NCBI GenBank assembly: GCA_017462385.1
Contig: JAFTRE010000030.1
Coordinates: forward strand, 1-64,000
Direction: 5' to 3'
DNA from: Clostridia bacterium
GTDB taxonomy: Bacteria; Bacillota; Clostridia; Oscillospirales; CAG-272
Length of the DNA stretch: 64,000 nucleotides
Both the position numbers and the translations under genes were made by a program. Of the stretch, positions 1 to 8,217 are shown in pieces. The number at the start of each line of letters is the position of its first letter. Position 1 is the stretch's first letter. The notes under the pieces were generated by a model that saw nothing but the letters and a program-made list of their open reading frames with translations, did no database searches and was not told where the DNA came from.

Positions 1-59
1 CCGAAGTCAGTGACAACAGATTTACAGTCTGCCCCCTTTGGCCGCTCGGGAAATCCCCC
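1..59 (-). tRNA. tRNA-Tyr (GTA), 3' part outside the window
   Basis: Read on the minus strand, the gene starts at 59 with acceptor GGGGGAT, followed by TT and the CCCGAG D-arm typical of tRNA-Tyr. The anticodon arm has GTA in the loop CTGTAAA. After it comes the start of a long variable arm, as expected for bacterial tRNA-Tyr. The T arm and 3' end lie beyond position 1. It is three bases downstream of tRNA-Thr and shares its promoter. Confidence 0.9.
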
Positions 60-62
60 ATA

Positions 63-137
63 TGGAGCTGGTGAACGGAGTCGAACCATCAACCTGCTGA
101 TTACAAATCAGCTGCTCTGCCATTGAGCCACACCAGC
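63..137 (-). tRNA. tRNA-Thr (TGT)
   Basis: A complete cloverleaf reads on the minus strand: acceptor GCTGGTG pairs with CACCAGC, followed by discriminator T and an encoded CCA. The anticodon loop TTTGTAA gives anticodon TGT (Thr, ACA codons). It is first in a two-tRNA transcript with tRNA-Tyr. Confidence 0.95.
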
Positions 138-197
138 ATATAAGCTCAGGCACGATACCGGCGATACTTCAACCGTTCCGTAGCCGGAACAAGTGGT

Positions 198-226
198 ATT
201 ATATCATATAAGGTGTGGTTTGTCAA
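198..226 (-). promoter_or_regulatory. sigma-A promoter of the tRNA-Thr/tRNA-Tyr unit
   Basis: On the minus strand, TTGACA (221-226) and TATAAT (198-203) are 17 bp apart and face the tRNA pair. Both boxes match consensus exactly. Confidence 0.85.
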
Positions 227-260
227 TAGATTTTTGAAAAAAAATTAAACTTTTTCGTTT

Positions 261-665
261 TTATTTCATCAGCTCATCCGTCAAGCGCAGTATCTCGGGG
301 GCGAGGCGGCGGCGTTCTGCGGCGGTTATGTGGTTATAAAGCGGGTAGGCAAGTGCGAGCAGTATTATGCCAACAATGCCGATAATAATGCCTATCGGCA
401 TTGCTATACCACTGTAAGAACCCAGGATTTCTCCCAAATTTGTCATAGCAAGGCTCATTCCCAAGCCCAAAAACAGTACTCCCACAATTCCGAGGATGAG
501 TGATACGGTGGTGCCTTTCCTTGTTACGCTTGCGTCAAGGCGGCGAAGCTGTTCCATTTTATCCTGTTCCGGCGCGAGATATTTTTTTCGGATATCGTTT
601 ATTTCCTGTTGTTGCTTTGCGGAATATGTGTAATTGAAGGTATCTTTACCGTTATTGTTGTCCAT
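261..665 (-). CDS. small two-TM membrane protein, paralogue of the 5891-6256 gene
   Basis: The protein has 134 aa: a charged, Gln/Lys-rich N-terminal half (about 1-50) that is probably helical, then two hydrophobic segments at about 52-75 and 85-108, and a charged tail. It aligns end to end with the 121-aa protein at 5891-6256 (shared GMSLAMTN/GMSLVMTD and YPLYN/YPIYN). The start has GGGAG eight bases upstream and overlaps the end of the preceding membrane gene by 14 bp, so it is probably the last gene of the two-component operon. No function is known to me. The context suggests a membrane-associated accessory or output protein. Confidence 0.75.
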   Translation of the reverse strand: MDNNNGKDTFNYTYSAKQQQEINDIRKKYLAPEQDKMEQLRRLDASVTRKGTTVSLILGIVGVLFLGLGMSLAMTNLGEILGSYSGIAMPIGIIIGIVGIILLALAYPLYNHITAAERRRLAPEILRLTDELMK

Positions 666-1557
666 TGGATAAGCTCCCGAATTTATTTATTTGTTTTGTT
701 GCGCGAACTATCATATAGACAGCCATTGTTATGACGACTACGCTGACTCCCGCACCTGTTGCGGCAATGAGTATTTGCTTGGTTTCGACGGTGGTTTCCG
801 TGCCGAACTGCGACAGCATTGCCGTCTCAAGCGACAGCATGGAGACCATTGCCGCCGCAAGGCTTATGATTTTTGCCGTGGTCAGGACGGGACTGTTGTA
901 TTTGCGGTATTTGACGATATCCACAACAGAATGTGTCGTGACGTAAAAAGCGTACATTGCCATGACGTATATCATCATGCCGTGATATTCGAAGCCGCGG
1001 TTTTGGTAAAGTATCATGAGCACCGCACCCGACAGCACGAAATTTATCAACAAAAGTATGATGGCACAGACACGCGCCCGCCGCCATTCAGAAATCAGGT
1101 CACCGCCCACTTGCTTTGCCCTGAAGTAGCGAAGCAGTAAAAATCTCATCACGGCGAGTATGGTGTAGTAGACGGCGAGAATGGTAAACCATATTGAGCC
1201 ATAAAGAAAATATGACAGCACGTTGACGCCGACATACAAAAGGTTTATGCCGAGCGAAACATAAAGCGTGACATGGTTTTTAAAGGCAACGTCGGTCATA
1301 AAGCGATTGCCGTACTTGGTGTCGTATATTTTTTGCTTTATGGCACGGTATTGTCTCGGCAATACCATCGAGCAGTATATGCAAACGACGCCCAGCGTGT
1401 AAAACGCCAGAACATAGATCACGTATGCGATGGGGGATTCTTCCCATCCCTTGAGAAATACCGCGACAAGTCCCGACGCGCTGAGCAGTGTCAGTATGAT
1501 CATCAGCCACAGCGGAGGGAAGAGAAGTTTTTTGCCGAGCTTTTTCCAATCTTTCAT
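652..1557 (-). CDS. polytopic membrane protein of unknown function
   Basis: The protein has 301 aa with about seven or eight hydrophobic segments and a short basic N-terminus (MKDWKKLGKK). There is no catalytic motif I recognise. The start at 1557 follows GGAG. The gene sits 15 bp after the histidine kinase gene and overlaps the next small membrane gene, so the four genes RR-HK-membrane-membrane appear co-transcribed. By analogy with bacitracin/nisin-type modules it could be a target or sensor partner of the kinase, but this is inference; it is not an ABC permease of the BceB type. Confidence 0.75.
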   Translation of the reverse strand: MKDWKKLGKKLLFPPLWLMIILTLLSASGLVAVFLKGWEESPIAYVIYVLAFYTLGVVCIYCSMVLPRQYRAIKQKIYDTKYGNRFMTDVAFKNHVTLYVSLGINLLYVGVNVLSYFLYGSIWFTILAVYYTILAVMRFLLLRYFRAKQVGGDLISEWRRARVCAIILLLINFVLSGAVLMILYQNRGFEYHGMMIYVMAMYAFYVTTHSVVDIVKYRKYNSPVLTTAKIISLAAAMVSMLSLETAMLSQFGTETTVETKQILIAATGAGVSVVVITMAVYMIVRATKQINKFGSLSNGQQ

Positions 1558-1572
1558 ATTGTCATCTCCGAT

Positions 1573-2646
1573 CTATGCCCGTTTTATTTTGACAGTAAAG
1601 GTTGAGCCGATGCCGACGGCGCTTTCCACGCCTATCTCGCCCTGTGTGATATCGACCACTCGCTTGACCAGTGCAAGTCCCAGTCCGTTGCCTTGGGAGG
1701 AATGCGAGGTGTCGCCTTGATAGAATTTTTCAAATATATGCGCGCCCACCTCGGGTGACATTCCGCAGCCCGTATCGGTCACTTTGACGACGGCGTGATG
1801 CTCGGTGGCACTCAGTGTTACAGTTACCTTGCCACCGTCGGGGGTGAATTTGAAAGCGTTTGAGAACAGGTTGTTCCAGACGAGCGACAGTAGCTCGGCA
1901 TCCGCTTTTACGGTAACATTTTCGGCAATGTCGGTGTCGATATCGATGCCCGAGCGCTCCCATACGTTTTCATACTGCAAAAGGCACTCGCAAAGCTGCT
2001 CGCCGAGATCATATTCGGCGGCTTGCGGGTATATCTGCTGATTTTCAAGACGATTGAGCTTGAGAATATTAGTCATCATGTCGGCGAGCCGACGTGACGC
2101 ATCGGTGATGCCCTTTGCATATTCGATGCGTTTTTCGTCCGGCAGATTGGGGTCTTGGAGCAATGTTCCGAAGTTTTGCATGACAGCGAGCGGAGTTTTC
2201 ATTTCATGCGATACGTTTGCGACGAAATCCGTCCTGAGTGTTTCGACGCTTGACAGCTCCTCTGCCATCTTGTTGAAGCAGTTTACTATGTCATTGAATT
2301 TATCGTCCGTGGCAAAGCGGCCGATGGGCTTGATACGGACGCTGAAGTCTCCCTGTATCATTTTTTCGGTTGCATCGACGATTCGGCGAATGGGTATGTC
2401 GACCGTCAAGCGGCGGCGCAGAGCGTCTGCAACGGTAAAAATGAGGCTTATGATAACTACATTTATAAATGTCAGCTTTGCGGCTGTATTAAGGTTGTCG
2501 TGCGTCAGCTCGATATCCAGCGTGACTGACAGAACCGAGATGAACAGCATGGAACAGCAGGTGACAACAAAGGCGGCAAGCGCGAAAAATACGAGATAAT
2601 GGCTGACGGCACGCAGTATTTTGGCGTATTTTGTCGACTTGCTCAT
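1573..2646 (-). CDS. sensor histidine kinase (HAMP-HisKA-HATPase)
   Basis: The protein has 357 aa. Two transmembrane segments (about 17-40 and 58-72) enclose a very short extracytoplasmic loop, so it probably senses within the membrane. A HAMP-like linker follows (about 75-130). The H box FVANVSHEMKTP puts the phospho-accepting His at about 147. The N box (NNLFSNAFKF), G1 (DTGCGM) and G2 (GNGLGLAL) of the ATPase domain are intact. The start overlaps the stop of the response regulator gene by 4 bp (ATGA), which indicates translational coupling. It should phosphorylate the regulator encoded just upstream. The signal is unknown; co-transcription with cls and plsY hints at membrane state. Confidence 0.93.
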   Translation of the reverse strand: MSKSTKYAKILRAVSHYLVFFALAAFVVTCCSMLFISVLSVTLDIELTHDNLNTAAKLTFINVVIISLIFTVADALRRRLTVDIPIRRIVDATEKMIQGDFSVRIKPIGRFATDDKFNDIVNCFNKMAEELSSVETLRTDFVANVSHEMKTPLAVMQNFGTLLQDPNLPDEKRIEYAKGITDASRRLADMMTNILKLNRLENQQIYPQAAEYDLGEQLCECLLQYENVWERSGIDIDTDIAENVTVKADAELLSLVWNNLFSNAFKFTPDGGKVTVTLSATEHHAVVKVTDTGCGMSPEVGAHIFEKFYQGDTSHSSQGNGLGLALVKRVVDITQGEIGVESAVGIGSTFTVKIKRA

Positions 2647-3314
2647 TTTATTACCGCCTTGTAGCCCAGCCCGTGAACGGTGACTATCTCAAAGTCGTGG
2701 CAATCGGATAGCTTTGAGCGCAGCTTAGTCATGTAGACGTCTACCGTGCGGGTGCCCGACGCGGTGTCGGCGTCCCAGAATTCGTCCATGAGTTGTGTGC
2801 GGGTGAATGTCTTTTTGGGGTAGGACAGAAGCTTGTACAGCAGGTTGAACTCGCGCGCGGTGAGCGGTATCTCCTCGTCGTCGAGATATGCGGTGTGCTC
2901 ATCCATGTCCATGCGGAAGCTGCCGACGGTAAGCGTGCGGGATGTGGCTATTTTGGCTCTGCGAAGCAGTGCGCCAATGCGCAGTGTCAGCTCATCAAGG
3001 TCGATGGGCTTGACCATGTAGTCGTCAATGCCGACGCGAAATCCGCGCTGCTTTGCGGCAAAGTCATCGCGCGCGGTCATGAACAGAATGGGTATTTCCT
3101 GGTTGAGTGAGCGCACTGTTTTGGCGAATTCAAAGCCGTCTACACCCGGCATCATTATATCGGATATTATCAGATCGAACATATTCTCATACATAACGTC
3201 ATAGGCCTCTTCGGCGCCGAGACATCCGACTGCTTCATAGCCTGCGGCGGATAAAAATGAGCAGACGGTTTTATTCAGATCTCTGTCATCCTCAACGATA
3301 AGTATTTTGAACAT
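2643..3314 (-). CDS. OmpR/PhoB-type response regulator
   Basis: The protein has 223 aa: a receiver domain with acidic pocket (VEDDRD), phospho-acceptor Asp52 in ISDIMMPG, switch Thr in FMTARD and Lys in MVKPID, then a winged-helix DNA-binding domain (about 125-223; VDVYMTKLRSKL, HGLGYKAV). The start at 3314 has GAGG five bases upstream. It follows plsY after only 7 bp and overlaps the kinase gene, so it probably belongs to a transcript that also carries cls and plsY and may regulate that operon. Confidence 0.95.
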   Translation of the reverse strand: MFKILIVEDDRDLNKTVCSFLSAAGYEAVGCLGAEEAYDVMYENMFDLIISDIMMPGVDGFEFAKTVRSLNQEIPILFMTARDDFAAKQRGFRVGIDDYMVKPIDLDELTLRIGALLRRAKIATSRTLTVGSFRMDMDEHTAYLDDEEIPLTAREFNLLYKLLSYPKKTFTRTQLMDEFWDADTASGTRTVDVYMTKLRSKLSDCHDFEIVTVHGLGYKAVIK

Positions 3315-3321
3315 ATTTACC

Positions 3322-3939
3322 TCAATGATTAAACAGTTTCTTTGCGTATTCGGTTATCTTTTTGTCCTCGCCGCGGCGCGCCTTGCCGATATTACTCCAA
3401 TGCTTGACAATGATAAGCAGGCTGACGGCGATCGCAAGCAGTGTTGCGACGAGGCTATGTGTTTTGAGCCCGTAGAGAATGGGGAACAGCACGCCTGCCG
3501 ACATGGGCATGGCATAACTGTAATTGACGATAAACATACATACCGTTGCGATGACAAGAAGTATTAAAAACAGTATCGGATCAACGCCGAGTATCATGCC
3601 GCCAAACGAGGCCAGGCCCTTGCCGCCTTTGAATTTAAGGTAAAAGGGGAAAACATGTCCCAAAACAGCCGAGCAGCCCGAGAGCAGTCCCGCAAACGCG
3701 AGTGCGGGGAAAAGAAATGAGGCAAGCTTGACGGCGGCGAACGCCTTTACTATATCAAATAGCATGACTAAGGCGCCCCAGCCCTTTCCTATGACCAGCA
3801 TGGTGTTTGAAGCACCGAGGTTTTTGGTGCCCTGACGTCGCAGATCCTGCTTTTTGATCTTGCCGACGATAGCGGCGGGATTGATACTGCCGATCAGATA
3901 GCCGAGCAGTACGGTGAATACGATGTTCAATGTTTTCAT
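3322..3939 (-). CDS. plsY: glycerol-3-phosphate acyltransferase PlsY
   Basis: The protein has 205 aa, an integral membrane enzyme that transfers an acyl group from acyl-phosphate to glycerol-3-phosphate, the first step of phospholipid synthesis in most Gram-positives. Family signatures are visible: GYLIGSINPA near the N-terminus, LRRQGTKNLGASN (conserved G-T-K/N-L-G), GHVFPFYLKFKGGKGLA in the middle, and about five hydrophobic segments. Length is typical. It lies 48 bp after the cardiolipin synthase gene and 7 bp before the response regulator gene, giving a lipid-plus-signalling operon. Confidence 0.95.
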   Translation of the reverse strand: MKTLNIVFTVLLGYLIGSINPAAIVGKIKKQDLRRQGTKNLGASNTMLVIGKGWGALVMLFDIVKAFAAVKLASFLFPALAFAGLLSGCSAVLGHVFPFYLKFKGGKGLASFGGMILGVDPILFLILLVIATVCMFIVNYSYAMPMSAGVLFPILYGLKTHSLVATLLAIAVSLLIIVKHWSNIGKARRGEDKKITEYAKKLFNH

Positions 3940-3987
3940 TGACTCAGATCTCTTTTCTTTAAAACTATGGTTGAGAGCGGTATATTA

Positions 3988-5553
3988 TTACAGCATCGGT
4001 GCGAATATGCGGACAACGGCGCGTATGAAGCGACGGAGCACATTCGTCTTTAGCATGTCGGGTGTTATGAGTATGCTTTTTTCAAGTGTCGATTCGATAT
4101 CTGACCTCAGCGCTGATATCGCCTCACATTTGTACATCCAGACTCCGTTTTCAAAGTGGTGGACAAGGCTTCTGTAGTCCAGATTTATGGTGCCTATCAT
4201 GGCGGTGTCCCCGTCGGCAAGATAGCTTTTGGCGTGTATGAAGCCGGGCTCGTACTCATAAATGCGCACACCCGCTGCCATGAGTCGGGGATAAAAGCTT
4301 TGAGTCATGCCAAAGACCAGCTTTTTGTCGGGTATGTGAGGCACGATTATGCGAACGTCAACACCGCGAAGCGCGGCATTTTCGATGCTGACGCAGAGGT
4401 CGTTATCGATAATGAGGTAGGGGGTGGTCATGTAAACATAGCGGATAGCGTTGTTGAGCATGTTTTGTATAACGCTTTTTGCCACACGCCGCTCATATAT
4501 GGGCTTGGGACCGTCTCCAAACGGAATGATATATCCGTCAGCGCGTATGTCGGATTGTGCGGGAAAACAGTCGTGGCGCTGTTCGGGTAATTTTTTGATG
4601 TTGATGCCAAAGTCGACCCAAAACAGACGCGTCAGCTCCCAGACAGCTTCACCCTCGAGGCGGATGGCGGTGTCCTTCCAGTGCCCGTGCTTTTCAAATT
4701 CATTTATATACTCGTCCGCCAGATTTATGCCTCCGGTGTAGCCCACTTTTCCGTCTATGACGGTAATTTTGCGGTGCGAACGGTTGTTGAATTCGCTGTC
4801 GGCGTTACCTCGAAGCAGTGAGAAGGGGGTGGCTTCAATACCGTAGGAACGCAAAATTTTACAGTAGTTTCCGGGCAGTGTTGCCATACAACCGATGTCA
4901 TCGTACAGTACCTTGACCTCAACTCCCGCCGCGGCTCGCTCTTTGAGCACCTCAAGTATCGAGTTCCAGAATTTGCCCTCCTCGATGATAAAGTACTCCA
5001 TGTAAATGAATTTTTCCGCCGCACGGAGATCTTCGAGCAGCCGCGGATGCATATGCTCGCCGAGAGGGAAATATTGTTGGCGGGTATTCGTGAAAAGATG
5101 TGCACCGGAGATACCCGTCAGCATTTTTGCTTGCGAATACGCCTGCAGGCTTTGAGTGCGCAGACGCTCAAATTCGATGCTGTCATCTTTTTTGTATGTG
5201 TGATGACGAAGCTCGTCCAGCCGACGGATGTACTTTTTTTGCAGCTTGCGCGAGTAGAACATAAAGTACAGCATAAAGCCGGCGACGGGTATTATCAGCA
5301 CAAAAAGCAACCACGGTACTTTATAATCGGGATTGTCATCCGAGGCGATTATACGGATAACGCAGAATATCTCCGTTATCCATGCGGCGATATAAAAATA
5401 CGGGACGTAGTAGCACAGCGCGACCACGATGCCGATCACCGCGAGTATTTCAAACAGTGTGATCATAATGGCAATTATATATCTCACGGGAATATAATTG
5501 ACTTGACGTTCCACGGTTCGTTCCTGTATATTATACCGTATTTTTCGTTTCAT
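3988..5553 (-). CDS. cls: cardiolipin synthase (phospholipase D family)
   Basis: The protein has 521 aa. Two N-terminal membrane segments (about 25-48 and 52-100 region) precede two PLD domains with complete HKD motifs: HRKITVIDG in the first half and HAKSYLADG near the C-terminus. It condenses two phosphatidylglycerol molecules to cardiolipin at the membrane. The start at 5553 has GGGGG six bases upstream. It heads the cls-plsY-RR-HK gene string. The length is slightly above the usual 480-510 aa because of a longer N-terminal tail. Confidence 0.95.
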   Translation of the reverse strand: MKRKIRYNIQERTVERQVNYIPVRYIIAIMITLFEILAVIGIVVALCYYVPYFYIAAWITEIFCVIRIIASDDNPDYKVPWLLFVLIIPVAGFMLYFMFYSRKLQKKYIRRLDELRHHTYKKDDSIEFERLRTQSLQAYSQAKMLTGISGAHLFTNTRQQYFPLGEHMHPRLLEDLRAAEKFIYMEYFIIEEGKFWNSILEVLKERAAAGVEVKVLYDDIGCMATLPGNYCKILRSYGIEATPFSLLRGNADSEFNNRSHRKITVIDGKVGYTGGINLADEYINEFEKHGHWKDTAIRLEGEAVWELTRLFWVDFGINIKKLPEQRHDCFPAQSDIRADGYIIPFGDGPKPIYERRVAKSVIQNMLNNAIRYVYMTTPYLIIDNDLCVSIENAALRGVDVRIIVPHIPDKKLVFGMTQSFYPRLMAAGVRIYEYEPGFIHAKSYLADGDTAMIGTINLDYRSLVHHFENGVWMYKCEAISALRSDIESTLEKSILITPDMLKTNVLRRFIRAVVRIFAPML

Positions 5554-5578
5554 GGCAACCCCCTATATAACGAGTTTT

Positions 5579-5609
5579 GGCGGGACGCGCAAAATTTACG
5601 CGTCTCGCC
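5579..5609. terminator. hairpin between the 81-aa gene and cls
   Basis: GGCGGGACGCG (5579-5589) pairs with CGCGTCTCGCC (5599-5609), one mismatch, 9-nt loop. There is no run of U on the minus-strand side, so termination is uncertain; it could be a weak terminator or an mRNA-stabilising stem. Confidence 0.4.
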
Positions 5610-5622
5610 TGTCATTTTGTTT

Positions 5623-5868
5623 TTATTTGCTGTTTTTTGCGGCATCGATGCGAGCGTTAGCGGCTTGTGTGCGCGCCTTTGCTTCGGCGATCTGTGCGTC
5701 ACGCTCCTTTTGCATCATTTCCTGACGTGCTTTCGGAGACATTTTTGCTTCCTCCCATTGAGCCCGACTTTCGGCTTTGACCGCCTCTAAATTTGCTTTG
5801 TCGACCTCGTGCTGTGCCTTTGCGTTATCTTTCATGTCCTTGAATGCGTTCTTGAAAAATTCACCCAT
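5623..5868 (-). CDS. small Ala/Lys-rich coiled-coil protein
   Basis: The protein has 81 aa, almost entirely charged and Ala-rich (about 15 Lys, more than 20 Ala) with Glu/Lys/Ala periodicity, probably a single long helix or coiled coil. It has no signal peptide or membrane segment. An AGG-type ribosome site precedes the ATG at 5868. It lies 22 bp after the 121-aa membrane gene and may share its transcript. I do not recognise the family. Function unknown. Confidence 0.65.
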   Translation of the reverse strand: MGEFFKNAFKDMKDNAKAQHEVDKANLEAVKAESRAQWEEAKMSPKARQEMMQKERDAQIAEAKARTQAANARIDAAKNSK

Positions 5869-5890
5869 TGTTATATACCTTTACCTTTCG

Positions 5891-6256
5891 TTAGTTATTC
5901 ATTATTTTATCGCTGAGCGCTATTATATCTTTTGCATATTTTTTGCGGCGAGAGCTGAGAATTCCATTGTAGATTGGATAGTTGATAAGTGCTATTGTAA
6001 GTCCGACGACGCCTATGGCAATACCGGGGAGCATGGTGTTTGCCATGCCGAGTGTGGTGCCGATGTCGGTCATAACGAGGCTCATTCCGCAACCCATAAC
6101 GATGGCGCCGATACTGCCGAAAATGTATGCGAATATGTTGGCGGGACGCTTGACCTTTGCATCGAGCTCCTTGAGCGCGTCAAGCTGAGTGTGTTGCTTT
6201 TCCGTGTACTGTGTGCGGATCTTCTGGATAATAAAATTTTGGTCGTTTGTATTCAT
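5891..6256 (-). CDS. small two-TM membrane protein, paralogue of the 261-665 gene
   Basis: The protein has 121 aa: a helical charged N-terminus (about 1-40, KIRTQYTEKQHTQL), two hydrophobic stretches at about 45-68 and 77-97, and a basic cytoplasmic tail (SSRRKKYAKD). It clearly aligns with the 134-aa protein at 261-665. AGAGG lies eight bases before the ATG at 6256. A TATAAT-like box (6291-6296 region, minus strand) lies about 40 bp upstream without a good -35. Unknown family; the pair brackets the cls-plsY-two-component block. Confidence 0.75.
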   Translation of the reverse strand: MNTNDQNFIIQKIRTQYTEKQHTQLDALKELDAKVKRPANIFAYIFGSIGAIVMGCGMSLVMTDIGTTLGMANTMLPGIAIGVVGLTIALINYPIYNGILSSRRKKYAKDIIALSDKIMNN

Positions 6257-6374
6257 GGTGATAACCTCTTTTTTGATTTTACGAGCATATTATACCGCGC
6301 GGTTGTTTTCGAATGTTTTGCGAAATGTTTACGAAATGTTAATCTGATTATTTTTTCAGAAAAAGCTATAGGGG

Positions 6375-6403
6375 TTGAAAAATGTCGGATAATATGATAA
6401 AAT
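6375..6403 (+). promoter_or_regulatory. promoter of the GNAT gene
   Basis: TTGAAA (6375-6380) and TAAAAT (6398-6403), spacer 17 bp, 30 bp before the start codon. Confidence 0.65.
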
Positions 6404-6433
6404 AACAATATTAAAATTGCACAGAGGTAGTAC

Positions 6434-6946
6434 ATGAACATCAGAAAAGCGACAGCGACGGATCTTGACGCGCTCATGCCCATTTTTGAGGAGGCGCGCG
6501 GCACTATCGCGGCGCTCGGTATAGATCAGTGGCAGGAAGGGTATCCGGCGCGCGCCGATATTCAAGAAGATATAGAGCGTGAACGTTCGTGGTGCATCGT
6601 TATCGATGGCAAGGTAAGCGGAAGCTTTGCTATGATAGACGACGGCGAGCCTACATACGATAAAATATATAACGGTCATTGGTTGACGGGTGACGACAGT
6701 CGCGACTATATTGCCATTCACCGCGTTGCTATCGCGGTTGCAAGCCGCGGGAGCGGCGCGTCTACGGTGATGATAGAATACGCCTCGGATTTTGCACGTA
6801 AAATGGGCAGGCGGTCACTTCGCATAGATACGCACGAGGGAAATGTGGTAATGCGAAGAATGCTGGAGAAGCACGGGTTTGTTCATTGTGGGACTACATA
6901 TCTTGCCAGCGGAGCGCCGCGAGTGGCGTATGAAAAAATAATATAG
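6434..6946 (+). CDS. GNAT-family N-acetyltransferase
   Basis: The protein has 170 aa with the Gcn5 fold: N-terminal MNIRKATATDLDAL, central beta strands ending in IHRVAIAV, and the acetyl-CoA loop, here AVASRGSGAST in place of the usual R/Q-x-x-G-x-G/A, followed by the helix with LRIDTHEGN and a C-terminal HGFVHCG. It transfers acetyl from acetyl-CoA to an unknown amine in the cytoplasm. AGAGG lies seven bases before the ATG. It is monocistronic, with its own promoter and terminator. Confidence 0.9.
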   Translation: MNIRKATATDLDALMPIFEEARGTIAALGIDQWQEGYPARADIQEDIERERSWCIVIDGKVSGSFAMIDDGEPTYDKIYNGHWLTGDDSRDYIAIHRVAIAVASRGSGASTVMIEYASDFARKMGRRSLRIDTHEGNVVMRRMLEKHGFVHCGTTYLASGAPRVAYEKII

Positions 6947-6951
6947 TAAAT

Positions 6952-6993
6952 AGGGGCTGTGTCTGTTATCGGTTTTCAGTACAGCCCCTTTTG
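6952..6993 (+). terminator. intrinsic terminator after the GNAT gene
   Basis: AGGGGCTGT (6952-6960) pairs perfectly with ACAGCCCCT (6981-6989) and is followed by TTTTG. The loop is 20 nt. Confidence 0.75.
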
Positions 6994-7021
6994 TCATTGC
7001 CTTGAAAAATCCGATGCGCAC

Positions 7022-7050
7022 TTGACAAAGTTGCCGCGCACATGTATAAT
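7022..7050 (+). promoter_or_regulatory. promoter of the aldo/keto reductase gene
   Basis: TTGACA (7022-7027), 17 bp, TATAAT (7045-7050). An in-frame ATG at 7042 lies inside the spacer, which rules it out as the translation start. Confidence 0.85.
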
Positions 7051-7080
7051 AAGGATAGGAATTTTAATGGGGGTCAACAT

Positions 7081-8193
7081 ATGAAAAAATTAGGCTTTGG
7101 GGCCATGCGGCTCCCGAAACTCAGCGAGACCGCATCGGATATTGACCACTCTCAGGTCTGCCGCATGGTCGATACCTTTATAGAAAACGGCTTCACATAC
7201 TTTGATACCGCGTATATGTACCATGACGGTACATCCGAGATGGCTGTGCGCGACGACCTTGTTCGCCGCTATGACCGCGAACGCTTTTTGCTTGCCGACA
7301 AGCTGCCCACCATGCGCTTGAATGAGGTAGCGGATATGCAGCGCATCTTTGATGAGCAGAGAACAAAATGCGGCGTCGAATATTTCGATTATTATTTGCT
7401 TCACAACCTCAATACCCGTTTTTATGAAACAGCTGTAAAGCTTGACGCGTTTGATTTTATCAGACGTAAAAAGGAGGAGGGGAGCGTTAAAAATATCGGT
7501 TTCTCCTTCCACGCAGGCGCAGATCTTTTGGAGGAGATACTTTCAAAAAATCCCGATGTTGATTTCGTTCAGCTTCAGATAAACTATCTTGACTGGGAGC
7601 ACGCCGGCATTCAGTCGCGCAAGTGCTATGAGGTGGCGAGAAAGTACGGAAAGCCCGTTATCGTCATGGAGCCTGTGAAGGGCGGCACACTTGCAAAGCT
7701 TCCCGAACGGGCGGAGGCGCTCATGAGGGCTTACGCGCCCGATGCGTCACCTGCGTCCTGGGCTATACGTTATGCGGCAAGCCTTGAGGGAGTAATGACG
7801 GTGCTCAGCGGCATGTCCGATTATTCTCAGCTTTGTGATAACATCGGTTATATGAAGGATTTCAAGCCGCTCTCCGCCGAGGAGCAGGACATTATCCGCC
7901 GGGTGCAGACCATTATGTATGAGTCGACGGCCATTCCTTGTACGGGCTGTGCTTATTGCACCGAGGGTTGCCCTGCAAATATACCCATACCCGAGTTTTT
8001 CTCGCTTTACAATGCCGAGCTTCAGGCGGAAAACAAGGGCTTTTCAACTCAGGAGGTCTATTACTCCAACCATGTCAAGGCGGGCGTTAAGGCTTCCGAC
8101 TGTATCGCTTGCGGTCAGTGTGAGACACAGTGCCCGCAAAATCTGCCTGTTATCGAGCTGCTGAAGTCGGTAGCGCGCACATTTGAAGAATAA
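7081..8193 (+). CDS. aldo/keto reductase with C-terminal 2x[4Fe-4S] domain
   Basis: The protein has 370 aa. The AKR barrel carries the Asp-Tyr-Lys-His tetrad (FDTAYMYH, LADKLPT, YLLHNL). The C-terminus adds two ferredoxin-type clusters: CTGCAYCTEGCP at about 290 and CIACGQCETQCP at about 345. This subfamily is found mainly in anaerobes and probably couples carbonyl reduction or oxidation to ferredoxin-like electron transfer; the substrate is unknown. The start at 7081 is chosen because the upstream in-frame ATG (7042) is inside the promoter and GGGGG precedes 7081. A DtxR-type regulator gene follows after 24 bp. Confidence 0.93.
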   Translation: MKKLGFGAMRLPKLSETASDIDHSQVCRMVDTFIENGFTYFDTAYMYHDGTSEMAVRDDLVRRYDRERFLLADKLPTMRLNEVADMQRIFDEQRTKCGVEYFDYYLLHNLNTRFYETAVKLDAFDFIRRKKEEGSVKNIGFSFHAGADLLEEILSKNPDVDFVQLQINYLDWEHAGIQSRKCYEVARKYGKPVIVMEPVKGGTLAKLPERAEALMRAYAPDASPASWAIRYAASLEGVMTVLSGMSDYSQLCDNIGYMKDFKPLSAEEQDIIRRVQTIMYESTAIPCTGCAYCTEGCPANIPIPEFFSLYNAELQAENKGFSTQEVYYSNHVKAGVKASDCIACGQCETQCPQNLPVIELLKSVARTFEE

Positions 8194-8217
8194 TAATTGT
8201 GATCTTGGAGAATTGCC

